64,000 nucleotides of DNA from Rhizophagus clarus (Eukaryota > Glomeromycota > Glomeromycetes > Glomerales > Glomeraceae), in NCBI GenBank assembly GCA_015698045.1, contig BLAL01000286.1, forward strand, positions 434,001 through 498,000, written 5' to 3'. Shown here in pieces: positions 21,931-31,119 of this stretch (positions are counted from its first letter, which is position 1; every line of letters starts with the position of its first letter). Position numbers and translations under genes: made by a program. Under the pieces are notes generated by a model. It saw only the letters and a list, made by a program, of their open reading frames with translations. It ran no database searches and had not been told where the DNA came from.

Positions 21931-22374
21931 GTAAATGTAAAAGTATATCAATAAATAGTAGAAATTACCGAATATTACTTATTGTACAATTTTAAGAAAG
22001 CTTCTTTTTATAATAAAAATTTGATCTTTTGCGTTTTACGAAAAAGCTGTCTAACTAACTAGCAATTTGAGCATAAAAAAACTTTTTCCTCTCGTAAAAT
22101 TACATATATTTTTGTTGTCAAAATAATAGTTTTGTACATACTTTTAAAAGGATCTTAAAAAGGAGCTTGTTTTTAAGGCGAATTTCTTGTAAATGCAAAA
22201 AAAAAAAAAATTGCGAAAAAAGAAATTTCATATTACAAAGCTGTTAGATCACATGATAATTTACTAAATTACTTAATTTGTATGGGCGTAATATATTAAA
22301 ATTGACATTTAATTACAAAATGAAGTAACTTGATTACGGTTACACAAACTTCGCTAAATATGAAAATGATTTAC
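21931..22374. promoter_or_regulatory. TTAA transposon right subterminal region
   Basis: AT-rich with no gene. It is the counterpart of the left subterminal region and lies upstream of minus-strand array D, so it may hold a leftward promoter. That is inferred from position only. Confidence 0.35.
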
Positions 22375-22395
22375 GTGTTACATGCGCGGTGACTG
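22375..22395 (-). repeat. TTAA transposon right TIR
   Basis: TGTTACATGCGCGGTGACTG, the inverted partner of the left end, followed directly by the second TTAA. Confidence 0.9.
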
Positions 22396-22683
22396 TTAAG
22401 CGAATATTCAAGATATTTATACAAATTTGAACTTCATTCAAGTATATAAATAATATAAGATATAAAAGATATAAATATAATAAATAATATATAAGAAATT
22501 TAAATAATAAAAGAAATATAAGAAATAAATACTATATATACTATATATACTATAAATGATATATAAGAAATATATACTAAATATACTAAATATACTTAAT
22601 ATACTTTATATACTACATCGATCATTTGTGGCGCAGTAATGTTAATATTCATTATTAGGTATATGCGAATCATTCGTCTAACA
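22396..22683 (-). repeat. Ty3 3' LTR, proximal part (U3 side)
   Basis: Apart from the duplicated TTAA, these bases match 30,832-31,115. With 15,481-15,710 they add up to 514 bp, exactly the length of the other LTR. Differences seen are ACATCG for ACGTCG and ATTATT for ATCATT. Confidence 0.95.
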
Positions 22684-23112
22684 ACTCTCCTCTCCTAAAT
22701 TTTGAGCTCCTGCGAAATCCTGATTCAAATAACTTCTTAATACCAAAATTTCTTGACGCTTCATTTTTCTTATGTCTTGAACGTTCAAATACTTAGTTCG
22801 CAGTATTTGAGAAGGATTTGGTTCAAAAAGGTCAAAAGTATATTCTGTCATGGTCGAGTAATGCTTTGTTAACTTTCTCTTCATCCTGAACCTTTCTGAT
22901 GTTGATTCTATCTCTGCAAGTATTTTTCCTACAAAATAAGCATTTACTAACGATAGAATCCTATTTTTGAGCTGTATCAAGCGCTGTAACTGCATATAGG
23001 ACTTCAAAAACTTTTCTTCTATATCCATATCTTCCAAATATGGCGGAATCATTGGTCCTATTTCTAAAGGATGAGTTTCTTGAAGATCTATAAGAAATAA
23101 AGAAAAATCCAT
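22678..23112 (-). CDS. Extra Ty3 ORF between IN and 3' LTR
   Basis: An open frame of 144 residues on the same strand as pol. It is mostly helical and charged with no signal peptide or membrane segment, so it is not an obvious envelope gene. It reads through the polypurine tract and its stop codon (TAG) is inside the LTR's first bases, TGTTAG. It is preceded by a long T run on the plus strand (A run on minus) at about 23,113-23,133. I do not recognise a family. The intact frame in a young element suggests it is maintained, but this is not proven. Confidence 0.55.
   Translation of the reverse strand: MDFSLFLIDLQETHPLEIGPMIPPYLEDMDIEEKFLKSYMQLQRLIQLKNRILSLVNAYFVGKILAEIESTSERFRMKRKLTKHYSTMTEYTFDLFEPNPSQILRTKYLNVQDIRKMKRQEILVLRSYLNQDFAGAQNLGEESC
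22684..22697 (-). promoter_or_regulatory. Ty3 polypurine tract
   Basis: On the minus strand AGGAGAGGAGAGT lies directly before the TGTTAG start of the 3' LTR, the expected place for plus-strand DNA priming. It is also coding: it encodes GEES of the 22,678-23,112 ORF. Confidence 0.85.
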
Positions 23113-23658
23113 TTTTTTTTTTTTTTTTTTTTTTGATATTTATACTTTACTATATATATATGTAATAATTAAATCGTCATATTATGTCATATTTCATCAT
23201 TGTCGATCACTAAATTAATATTAACTCAAAATTTGCTCAATATTACGAATTTTGTTGATCAAATCATTATGTAATAATGATACATATTTTTCTATTCACT
23301 ACACCACACTCCCAACCCGCTTGTAAATGGGGATCACTCGTGATATACCAAGCTAAAAGGCCCCCGAAGGGAATTCGTGCCGAAGCCCGAAATTAGCGAG
23401 GCATAGAAGCTGATCATCTTGGCCAGAAATGACCGAGTACGTGTGACGAAGATTTGGTGCTATGATCAGCCTTCCCTTATATCCTATTTTTTCAAATTTT
23501 CCAAATTATGGGATTGGGAAATGTTGGTAATTTCTGATAAAATTCGGTTTGATTTTTGTGGTAATTTCTGGGAAGCTGGAAAGATTCTTCATTTAAATTT
23601 TCATCAGTGTCGCACCATCTCCAAATCATCTTCATCTTCTTTTCTTCCTTAATTTTCG
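23113..23658. other. Ty3 internal spacer with candidate antisense promoter
   Basis: AT-rich to about 23,290, then less AT-rich (CCACACTCCCAACCCGCTTG, GGCCCCCGAAGGG), before the plus-strand ORF. It separates the two non-canonical ORFs and probably includes the promoter of the antisense one. No other gene is seen. Confidence 0.4.
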
Positions 23659-24170
23659 ATATGACTCGCACTGACACCAACATTGCTCGCAGAAAACTTC
23701 GCAGTTCGCGCGCCTCTCGAGGCCAAAATAACAAAAGAAAACATAATAAACCAAGTAAGGCCGTCAGAAGAAGGCATTTTCGAAGAAAAGGCATTGATAA
23801 GCCTCAAGAAAGTGAAGGCTTAGCTCAACAAGCTCTTGGCGTCGCGGCTTCCTTGTTCATGGAAAAGGAAGAGTTGGAGAAGAAGGTAGTTCACAAAGAA
23901 GATGAGATTGGGCATTTAAAAGAAACGGAAGACCAAAATAGGCTTCTAAGAACTCAAGTACAGTCGTTAACTTTGAATAAGTCTAGGTTAGAGACGAAGA
24001 TAAGTTCCTTAAGACAGGAACGAGAAGGGTGGCGTCGTAAATTTGTGGCGGAGCAAGAAACAGCAGTTTGAGCTGTAGCGATTGCAAATAGAGTTCAACA
24101 ATCCCCTTCTACTCCTACTACTTCTATTACTAATCTCGATAATTTTCCTCCTCCTCCTCCTACTGTATAA
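23659..24170 (+). pseudogene. Antisense ORF in Ty3 element: basic + coiled-coil protein
   Basis: From ATG at 23,659 (MTRTDTNIARRKLRSSRASR) the plus strand encodes a very basic N-terminus, then a ~80-residue coiled coil (EKEELEKKVVHKEDEIGHLK and following). A TGA at 24,069-24,071 interrupts it, and the same frame continues for 33 codons to a Pro-rich end (FPPPPPTV) at 24,170. CGA to TGA would explain the stop. The ORF is antisense to the retrotransposon between integrase and 3' LTR, a position where antisense ORFs are known in some Ty3/gypsy elements. A basic plus coiled-coil layout could bind nucleic acid; the function is unknown. Confidence 0.55.
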
Positions 24171-24337
24171 ATAATTTTCCTTTCTTTCGTTTATTTTCTT
24201 CTTTTCTTTTGCGTTGTAATTTTTCTTCTTTTCTTTTTAATAAAATTTTCACAAAATTTTCCGAATTATTTTGGGGCAACTGGTTGAATATTCTTGTGAT
24301 TCCACTGTGAAACTTGTAGATCATACTGAAATTAAAT

Positions 24338-25634
24338 TGTCATATTTCCACGAGGTGTAAATCTAAATTATTACTAACTATACTGCTATGATCGGTGCCC
24401 AATTTTGTCGATCGTAATACAATTTTAACAAACTTCCATTTACAGGAGTTCGTAAAACTTTTCCTTCCATAGAGCGTAATTTATAAGCACCATTTTGCCT
24501 GACTTCATGAATATAAAAGGGACCTTTCCATTTTGGGTCTAATTTTCCAGTCCATTGTTTTTCTTTTGCAGCGTCGTAATATAAGACTTTATCTCCTATT
24601 TCAAAATTTAACTCCTTTTTAATTTTCTGATCATGATAATCTTTTTGCTTGACCTGACTCTCTCAAACCTTTATTTTTGCTTCTTCTCGCACATGAGGAA
24701 GATCATCAATTAAAGATAAAAGTCTCTGATTTATATGTTCCAAGTTATCAGATAAATTATCCACAGGAAGTTTAGCTTCTCTTCCATTTACCAAATAAAA
24801 GGGCGATATTTTCGTGGTAGAATGTTTGCTTGTCCGATATGCAAACAAGACTGGAGCAATATATCTATCCCACTCGTTGGTCTGGATTACTAACTTTGAT
24901 AATGATTCACATAAGGTACGATTAAATTGTTCGACTAGTCCATTTGTTTGTGGGTGATAGGGAGTAGAAAATACATGTTTAATCCCAAATTTCTCCAAAA
25001 GTTTTTCTACCATTTGATTATTAAAATGTGTTCCTCTATCTGACAATAATTTTGCAGGGCATCCATGACGACAAATAATATCTTCATAAATAAATTGTGA
25101 TGTTTCTTCCGCAGTAGCACGTGACACTGGTCTCGCTTCAGGCCATTTGGTCATATAATCCATAGCAACAATTATATAACGATTTCCATTAGGAGTTATG
25201 GGTAATGGTCCAACAAAGTCTATTCCTACTTGATAAAAGGGTCCATGTACGACAATAGGGTGGAGCAATTGGTTTGCTTTAGATTTTCCTCTTCTTTGAC
25301 AAGAATCACATGATCTAACATATTCTCTTATGTTTTCATACATTTGAGGCCAATAGTAACGATTCTTAATTTTATTGAACATAGTATCTACTGCAAAATG
25401 AGCGGCAGTAGGATCATTGTGCATCATATATAATAGTGGTTCCAATTCAAAATTTCTAATGACTTTCAATAATTGTCCATTTTTCCTTTTGTTCTTCTTA
25501 TAGAGATAATTTAATTTTAATTCAAAATTGTTGCAGAGGTTGATAAATTTCTGTTTTTCTCGAGACGTATTAAAGGTAGGTAGTATTTGTTGATGTAAAT
25601 ATTGATATATTTGATGGTATTGGTTAGGATCCAT
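24338..25634 (-). pseudogene. Ty3 integrase, one in-frame stop
   Basis: From ATG at 25,634: residues 75-125 hold the HHCC zinc domain (AAHFAVDTMFNKIKNRYYWP ... SCDSCQRRG). The core has the catalytic triad in QVGIDFVGPLP, LLSDRGTHFNNQ and QTNGLVEQFNRTL. TGA at 24,663-24,665 stops the frame after KIKV. The same frame goes on for about 107 codons (ESQVKQKDYHDQKIKKELNF, WTGKLDPKWKGPFYIHEVRQ), the usual C-terminal domain with the GPF/Y motif. CGA to TGA explains the stop. It is in a different frame from gag-pol and separated by 71 bases; the intervening CTAACAG could be a splice acceptor, or there may be a separate start. Confidence 0.9.
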
Positions 25635-25705
25635 GATGGGCTGTTAGTCACAATGCTAACACTTTCGCTTTCACCCGTTTGTTTTCTTTTCTTTTGGTGC
25701 TGAGT

Positions 25706-28700
25706 TTAGAAAAGTGGTTGTTGGACGACCACTTTGATATTATTCATGATGATTTCAGTTTCGTAATAATAGTTCTCAATTTGAACATCGATAGGTTCGT
25801 TCCACCAAGGTTCATTAACCAAATAGTCTGGATTCATATCTGGATGAATATGGGTTTGTTGAATTTCATATTCCTCTGCTTCATCATACTTCCAACCGAT
25901 TCCTGGAGAAAAATGTTCATCTTGCGACATTTCCATCTCAGTGGTCTCTTTAAGGATTTCTAAGTATTGCATCTCTACATCTCCAAAATATTCTTCTGCT
26001 AATTCTCTGAAACAAGTTTTGCATGTAAGTATATCACTACGGCAGTACCATTGATCGTATGGGGGTGGATAAGAAAATAACATCCAATTTTCTCTTTTTG
26101 AATTTAAAAGCGTTCCACAATTCTCGCAATGGTTTCGATAGTTAGGACGATCATTATCTAGGATTCCTAGATCTTTGGTGAGTTCAACATTTCTTTGAAC
26201 TACAGCACGTTCTATTTCCATATCGCATTTGCTCCAAATATAAGTCTTTGCTTGATTGATGATTTCTTCTTCCTTTTGTAGTTGTGCTTGAATTTTCTGA
26301 CTCTTAGCGTATCTTTTCTTTTCAATTTTTCGTTGACACTCAAAACAAATTCTATGAGTATGATGTCCATCATTAATAAAGCATGCGTCTCCTATGATGG
26401 AGCAATAACTATTAAAACCGTGGAAGATATCCCATTCATCAGTGCATAGGGCAGATTTATGACATCTTTCACAAATTTCCTTATTATCGATATTTAAGGT
26501 TTCTTCAGGCATTTCTTCATTATTCAATCCAGAAGGAACGATAGAAACCATATAACACTCAACTGGGTCTTCATGAATTCGTGATAAAGCATCAGCGTTA
26601 GCATTGGCTTTTCCTGGGCGATGCTTAATTTGGAAGTCATATTGCTGGAGTTCCATGATCCATCTGGCTCGCCTTCCTTTTGGAATCTTGGAGGTTTTAA
26701 GCCATTTTAAGGCAATATGATCTGTAACAATAGTGAAGGGCTTCATTCCCAAGTAATGCTGAAAGTGTTGAACAGCCCAAACTACAGCAAGACATTCTTG
26801 ATCGGTGATAGCATAATTCATTTCAGCCTTGTTCATACTTCGACTCGCATATGCAATCACATGTTCTTTACCATCCTCTTGAAGTTGCGAAAGGACAGCA
26901 CCTAAGCCTGTTCCTGAGGCATCTGTGTAAATAATAAAAGATCGGTTGAAATCTGGGTAGCTTAAAATGGGAGCTTTCATTAAGCATTCTTTTAATCTTT
27001 CAAAAGCATTTTGCTTTTTCTGATCCCATTCGAAAGGTACGTCCTTTTTAAGTAATTCATTCATGGGACGTGCAATCTTTGAAAAATCTTTGATAAATTT
27101 TCGATAATAAGAGAATAATCCAAGCGCAGCACGCAATTGTCGCAAGTTTTGTGGTATAGGAAAATTCTTCACTTTTTCAATTTTTTCTGGATCTACTTGA
27201 ATTCCATCTCTTCCTACTACATGTCCAAGGAAGTGGATATTGGGGTAACAAAAATAACATTTTTTCAATTTAATTTGAAGATTAGCGCTTCGCAAGGTTT
27301 CAAATACTTGACGCAAGTGATCCAAATGCGTCTCCAGAGGTCCTCTAGTATAGATGATTACATCATCCAGGTATACTGCCACAAATATTCCTAAAAAGTC
27401 TTGGAGAATATAATTCATGAGACGCTGGAAAGTCCCTGGAGCATATGCCAATCCAAAGGGCATAACGAGGAATTCGTACAGGCCAAAGGGGGTGATGAAA
27501 GCAGTCTTTTCAATATCCTCTTCACTCATTTGAACTTGCCAGTAACCACTTGCAAGATCCAAAGTGGTAAACCAAGTTGCACTTCTTAAATTTTCTAAGA
27601 GATCATCAATTCTTGGTAAAGGGTATGCGTCAGCTTTAGTAATTGCGTTCAACTTTCGATAATCTATGCATAATCTTTTATCTCCTCCTTTCTTTTCTAC
27701 AATTACCACAGGAGAAGCCCAAGGACTAGATGATTTTCTAATAATGCCTTGTGCTTCCATTTTCACAATCTCATTCTTTAAAAATTCCCGTTTTACTGGA
27801 TTCATTCTATAGGGAGGTTGAGCGACAGGAGAAGCATCTCCGGTCAAGATCCTATGTCGGATGACATGAGTTTTTCCTATCTTGGTTTGACTTTTTGCGC
27901 AGATGTCTTCATATTCTTTCATAAGGGACTGAAAGAGTGTTTGTTGATGATGATCCAATGGTCCTAGATTTGATTTTACCACTGCTGAAGAATTATTCTC
28001 TTCCTGCACTTCTGCAAGGAATACAGCAGGATTTTCTTCATTTTTATCATCAGACGTCTCTTCTTCCTCAGAGTAGTCTGGCGAGTGCATTTCCATCCAG
28101 GGATTATATTCTAGGTCATCTGAATCTGAGTCCCAGGTATCTGAATAATATAAGGGAGCTTCAACTAACTCCTCATTTTCATATTCTTCCTCTTCTTCTT
28201 CTTCTTCTCCTAGGGATTCAGCATTAATAAGTGCTTTAGTTACCGTAAAAATCAAAGGTACATTTACGGTTCTTCCTTTGTAATTGACTGACAATTTCTC
28301 TGCCCTCCAATTAATGATTGCATTAACTCTTCTAAGCCAATCATTTCCTAGAATAAGAACATCATCTTGGGAGTCCAAAACATGCACTGGCGTTTGTACT
28401 ATAATATGGCTGAGATGGATTGGTAATGCAGCAATCATTCCTAATGCACGAACTCTGGTTCCATTGGCAGTAACAATCACCATATTAGAGGGTTGATCGA
28501 TTTGATAGCCAAGTTGTTTCATCAATGACTTGGTAATTATACTTGTTGCAGTTCCACTATCAATCACGGCGGAGATGGATTCTTTTCCTACGTACAATTC
28601 ACATCGCGCAGCAGTAGTTTGATCAAGATCAGGGGAATCATTTCTTTCAATAAAATTAGTCTCTTTTTCCCTGGTTCTTCTAACAGCTCGGATTAATCCT

Positions 28701-30577
28701 GAACGGTACTTAGGGATCTCATGCGCAGCTTGTCCTACTGACAATCCACAGGGCAAATCTCTCAAGTAATTTGCAACATTAAATTCGGTAAGTTGCTCAA
28801 TTGGAGCTGGCAACATTTTTCTTCTAACCTTTTTACTTTTTGAAGGCTCAGCATCTTGCATTTCTACGTCTGGGACAAGTCTAGCTTGTTCTTCTTTTTG
28901 AGATTCGGAGCGAGGCATCGCTCTTCTTTTTACTTCTCGAACTTCTCTTTGGTAGGGTTCTTTTCTCTTAAAAGCGTAAATTTCGGTTTCAAATTCATCA
29001 TCATATTCTTCATACTCATCAGTTTCATAACACTCTTCTTCATAGTCCATAAAGTTAACAGGTCGTTGATTATTTCTATTAGATTGAAATTGAACTTGGT
29101 TGGGACGTCTGTTTCCTGGAGCGGTACATTCCCTAGCATAATGTCCTAGTTTCCCACACTTGAAACAAGTCACTTCTCTTTTGTTTCTAGGTCTATTAAT
29201 ATTTTCTGGGCGAGAAGTACGATTATTTGATTGATTAAATCGAGGAGTTCTGGTAACAGATGCGGACAAATTTGCGTAGTTGATGGATAACTGTTGCATT
29301 TGCTTTGTGAGAGCATCAAGTTCATTTTTAAGACTATTTTCTACTTGGTTAACTGGAGCTGGAACAGGTGCTGGTGCAACAACACTTTGCGAGGTAGAGG
29401 GAATTGGAACTTCTTCCTTTGGCATTACATTTAATAGGGTATATTTTACACCTGATTCTACTAATTTAGCTCGTTCAATAGCAGCAGCTAAGGTGGCTGG
29501 AGAAGCCAATACTACTTGACTAACATAGATTGGAGACAATCCGTTGATAAAGTAGTTAACTTGATGTTGGTCAGCTAGAACATTTCCTGTAGTTGCTTTG
29601 TTTAAAAGTTTTCTAAAACGTCGAGAGTAATCCTCAATTGATTCTCCTTCCTTCTGTTTTACTCCTTGCAATTCTCTTGCCCATTGATTCTTTTGGGCTG
29701 GCGTAGCAAAGTAAGCAATAAGTCTTTCTTTAAAGGAGTTGGCAGGGTCTCCTTCCCATTGAGTTATATTTGTCTTATCATTTTGATACCAATCATAGGC
29801 AGCTTCCTTCAAATGTCCTGCGGCTAAAGCTACTCTTCTGGCATCTGCCCATCCATTAGTTGTATGAGCTTGAATAAAAATATCAATCCATTCATTAGGA
29901 TCCTCTGTGTCATTTCCATAAAATGGTGGTACTTCTACTATTTTAGTAGCACGATTAGTAGTAGCTGTTCGTAAAGCGGTAAGCGCAGCATTTGTTGCTT
30001 GAGCTTCATTATGCACATTTGTAAGAGCAGTTTTCCAATCAACACCTCCTGCTCCAAAAACTCCATCTAAGAGCGCCTTCATTTGATCATTTGTGATAGC
30101 CATGTTGAGATTTGGAATTGGTTGAGTATTATGGAAGATCTGATGTGCGGTAACTATTTGTTCTGCAGTTGGAAGACTTTGAAAACCGTTGGTAAACTCG
30201 AATAATTTATGCGAATAAAAAGATAGTTCTAAAAATGGTATAGTGATTTCTTGGTATCTTATACTTTTTACAATACTTGTAGTTGTGTTTACAATAATAT
30301 CTAATTCAGTAGCAGTATAGAATTCTTCTGTCAATATTTTAAATGCAGCAATTGTAGCGCCCGTATACTGTTCCGCAGTATGATGCACTGAAATCCAAAG
30401 CCAAAATAGATGAAATCCGTTTGGTATGTTATCAACTGGTATTCTATCAACAGGATAACACAAGTTACAATAATTTTTTTGTTTTTTAATAGTTATTCCT
30501 TGACGATGTTTCTTTAAATGTGCTTTCTTTTGATTCTTAGTTAAGTTGTAATACGGCATACATTTACTATTATTCAA
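25706..30577 (-). CDS. Ty3 Gag-Pro-RT-RNaseH polyprotein (1623 residues)
   Basis: Order: a lead-in of ~158 residues, Gag from about 159 (capsid-like region with DPNEWIDIF and WARELQGVKQKEGESIEDYS), CCHC knuckle CFKCGKLGHYAREC (about 471-484), retropepsin AVIDSGTATSIITKSL (Asp about 673), RT (LCIDYRKLNAITKADAYPLP, YLDD at about 1069), RNase H (IIYTDASGTGLGAVL, TDQECLAVVWA, TDHIALKWL, ADALS). After RNase H there is an extra ~270-residue Cys-rich tail with CxxC pairs (ICERCHKSALC, RICFECQ, HCENCG, LTCKTC) before the stop. Such a tail between RNase H and IN is unusual. A single frame covers Gag and Pol, so no gag/pol shift is needed. The real start may be the ATG at residue 1 or 159. Confidence 0.95.
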   Translation of the reverse strand: MNNSKCMPYYNLTKNQKKAHLKKHRQGITIKKQKNYCNLCYPVDRIPVDNIPNGFHLFWLWISVHHTAEQYTGATIAAFKILTEEFYTATELDIIVNTTTSIVKSIRYQEITIPFLELSFYSHKLFEFTNGFQSLPTAEQIVTAHQIFHNTQPIPNLNMAITNDQMKALLDGVFGAGGVDWKTALTNVHNEAQATNAALTALRTATTNRATKIVEVPPFYGNDTEDPNEWIDIFIQAHTTNGWADARRVALAAGHLKEAAYDWYQNDKTNITQWEGDPANSFKERLIAYFATPAQKNQWARELQGVKQKEGESIEDYSRRFRKLLNKATTGNVLADQHQVNYFINGLSPIYVSQVVLASPATLAAAIERAKLVESGVKYTLLNVMPKEEVPIPSTSQSVVAPAPVPAPVNQVENSLKNELDALTKQMQQLSINYANLSASVTRTPRFNQSNNRTSRPENINRPRNKREVTCFKCGKLGHYARECTAPGNRRPNQVQFQSNRNNQRPVNFMDYEEECYETDEYEEYDDEFETEIYAFKRKEPYQREVREVKRRAMPRSESQKEEQARLVPDVEMQDAEPSKSKKVRRKMLPAPIEQLTEFNVANYLRDLPCGLSVGQAAHEIPKYRSGLIRAVRRTREKETNFIERNDSPDLDQTTAARCELYVGKESISAVIDSGTATSIITKSLMKQLGYQIDQPSNMVIVTANGTRVRALGMIAALPIHLSHIIVQTPVHVLDSQDDVLILGNDWLRRVNAIINWRAEKLSVNYKGRTVNVPLIFTVTKALINAESLGEEEEEEEEYENEELVEAPLYYSDTWDSDSDDLEYNPWMEMHSPDYSEEEETSDDKNEENPAVFLAEVQEENNSSAVVKSNLGPLDHHQQTLFQSLMKEYEDICAKSQTKIGKTHVIRHRILTGDASPVAQPPYRMNPVKREFLKNEIVKMEAQGIIRKSSSPWASPVVIVEKKGGDKRLCIDYRKLNAITKADAYPLPRIDDLLENLRSATWFTTLDLASGYWQVQMSEEDIEKTAFITPFGLYEFLVMPFGLAYAPGTFQRLMNYILQDFLGIFVAVYLDDVIIYTRGPLETHLDHLRQVFETLRSANLQIKLKKCYFCYPNIHFLGHVVGRDGIQVDPEKIEKVKNFPIPQNLRQLRAALGLFSYYRKFIKDFSKIARPMNELLKKDVPFEWDQKKQNAFERLKECLMKAPILSYPDFNRSFIIYTDASGTGLGAVLSQLQEDGKEHVIAYASRSMNKAEMNYAITDQECLAVVWAVQHFQHYLGMKPFTIVTDHIALKWLKTSKIPKGRRARWIMELQQYDFQIKHRPGKANANADALSRIHEDPVECYMVSIVPSGLNNEEMPEETLNIDNKEICERCHKSALCTDEWDIFHGFNSYCSIIGDACFINDGHHTHRICFECQRKIEKKRYAKSQKIQAQLQKEEEIINQAKTYIWSKCDMEIERAVVQRNVELTKDLGILDNDRPNYRNHCENCGTLLNSKRENWMLFSYPPPYDQWYCRSDILTCKTCFRELAEEYFGDVEMQYLEILKETTEMEMSQDEHFSPGIGWKYDEAEEYEIQQTHIHPDMNPDYLVNEPWWNEPIDVQIENYYYETEIIMNNIKVVVQQPLF

Positions 30578-30601
30578 ATTAACCTGGCAGGAATCACCAA
30601 T
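30578..30601 (-). promoter_or_regulatory. Ty3 primer-binding site region
   Basis: Just inside the 5' LTR the minus strand reads TTGGTGATTCCTGCCAGG. TGG at this spot pairs with the CCA end of a tRNA, and GATTCCT would pair with the acceptor stem. I cannot name the tRNA from sequence alone. Confidence 0.7.
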
Positions 30602-31115
30602 TGTTCACCAACTCAGTCCGTCGAGTAGTGAATTATGAATATCTTCAGGGAGACACTAGCTATGAAGTATTCCAATCAATTCCTTACACGCTAAAAGGCA
30701 GTGTATTTGATAATTGAAATGTATCTTTACTAGTTGTAGGTACGTTAACAACTTATACAATAAGGCAATCTTATAACACTTGCAATTACAACTTTATTAT
30801 AAACAACTTGTCTTTTCTTGTTTTATTTTAAGCGAATATTCAAGATATTTATACAAATTTGAACTTCATTCAAGTATATAAATAATATAAGATATAAAAG
30901 ATATAAATATAATAAATAATATATAAGAAATTTAAATAATAAAAGAAATATAAGAAATAAATACTATATATACTATATATACTATAAATGATATATAAGA
31001 AATATATACTAAATATACTAAATATACTTAATATACTTTATATACTACGTCGATCATTTGTGGCGCAGTAATGTTAATATTCATCATTAGGTATATGCGA
31101 ATCATTCGTCTAACA
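30602..31115 (-). repeat. Ty3 5' LTR (intact)
   Basis: 514 bp, TGTTAG at the minus-strand start and ending GGTGAACA. It contains long ATATA-rich runs (about 30,880-31,045) where the promoter should lie. It is the uninterrupted reference that reveals the TTAA insertion in the other LTR. Confidence 0.95.
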
Positions 31116-31119
31116 ATGT

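Larger units (their letters stand above)
15711..22395 (+). mobile_element. TTAA-targeting DNA transposon with KDZ/DUF6589-like transposase
   Basis: The ends are CAATCACTGCGCATGTAACA and, reverse complemented from the right, CAGTCACCGCGCATGTAACA. TTAA is present at 15,707-15,710 and 22,396-22,399, and only once at the matching place in the intact LTR, so it is a true 4-bp duplication. Length 6685 bp. It contains one long uninterrupted transposase ORF (17,252-20,716) flanked on both sides by tandem microexon/intron arrays that face inward. Duplicated TTAA is classically piggyBac (also Sola3), but the TIR does not start CCC and the protein is not piggyBac-like by eye. It lies within a young LTR, so it moved very recently. 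Confidence 0.9.
15481..31115 (-). mobile_element. Ty3/gypsy LTR retrotransposon (with nested TTAA transposon)
   Basis: Two 514-bp LTRs that start and end TGTT...AACA, the 4-bp duplication ATGT (15,477-15,480 and 31,116-31,119), a polypurine tract, a primer-binding site and gag-pro-RT-RNaseH-IN coding order are all present on the minus strand. The two LTRs differ, by eye, at only two sites (both transitions), so the insertion is young. The 3' LTR is broken by the TTAA transposon. Without that insert the element is about 8.95 kb. Confidence 0.95.

Noticed and set aside
15711-22395. Calling the TTAA element piggyBac
   Set aside because: The TIR does not begin CCC and the protein shows none of the piggyBac motifs I know; the TTAA duplication alone is not enough.
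22678-23112. Calling the extra Ty3 ORF an envelope gene
   Set aside because: It has no signal peptide, membrane segment or Cys pattern of envelope proteins.
25679-29519. Several plus-strand frames of 60-100 residues
   Set aside because: They are shadows of the intact minus-strand Gag-Pol coding frame.
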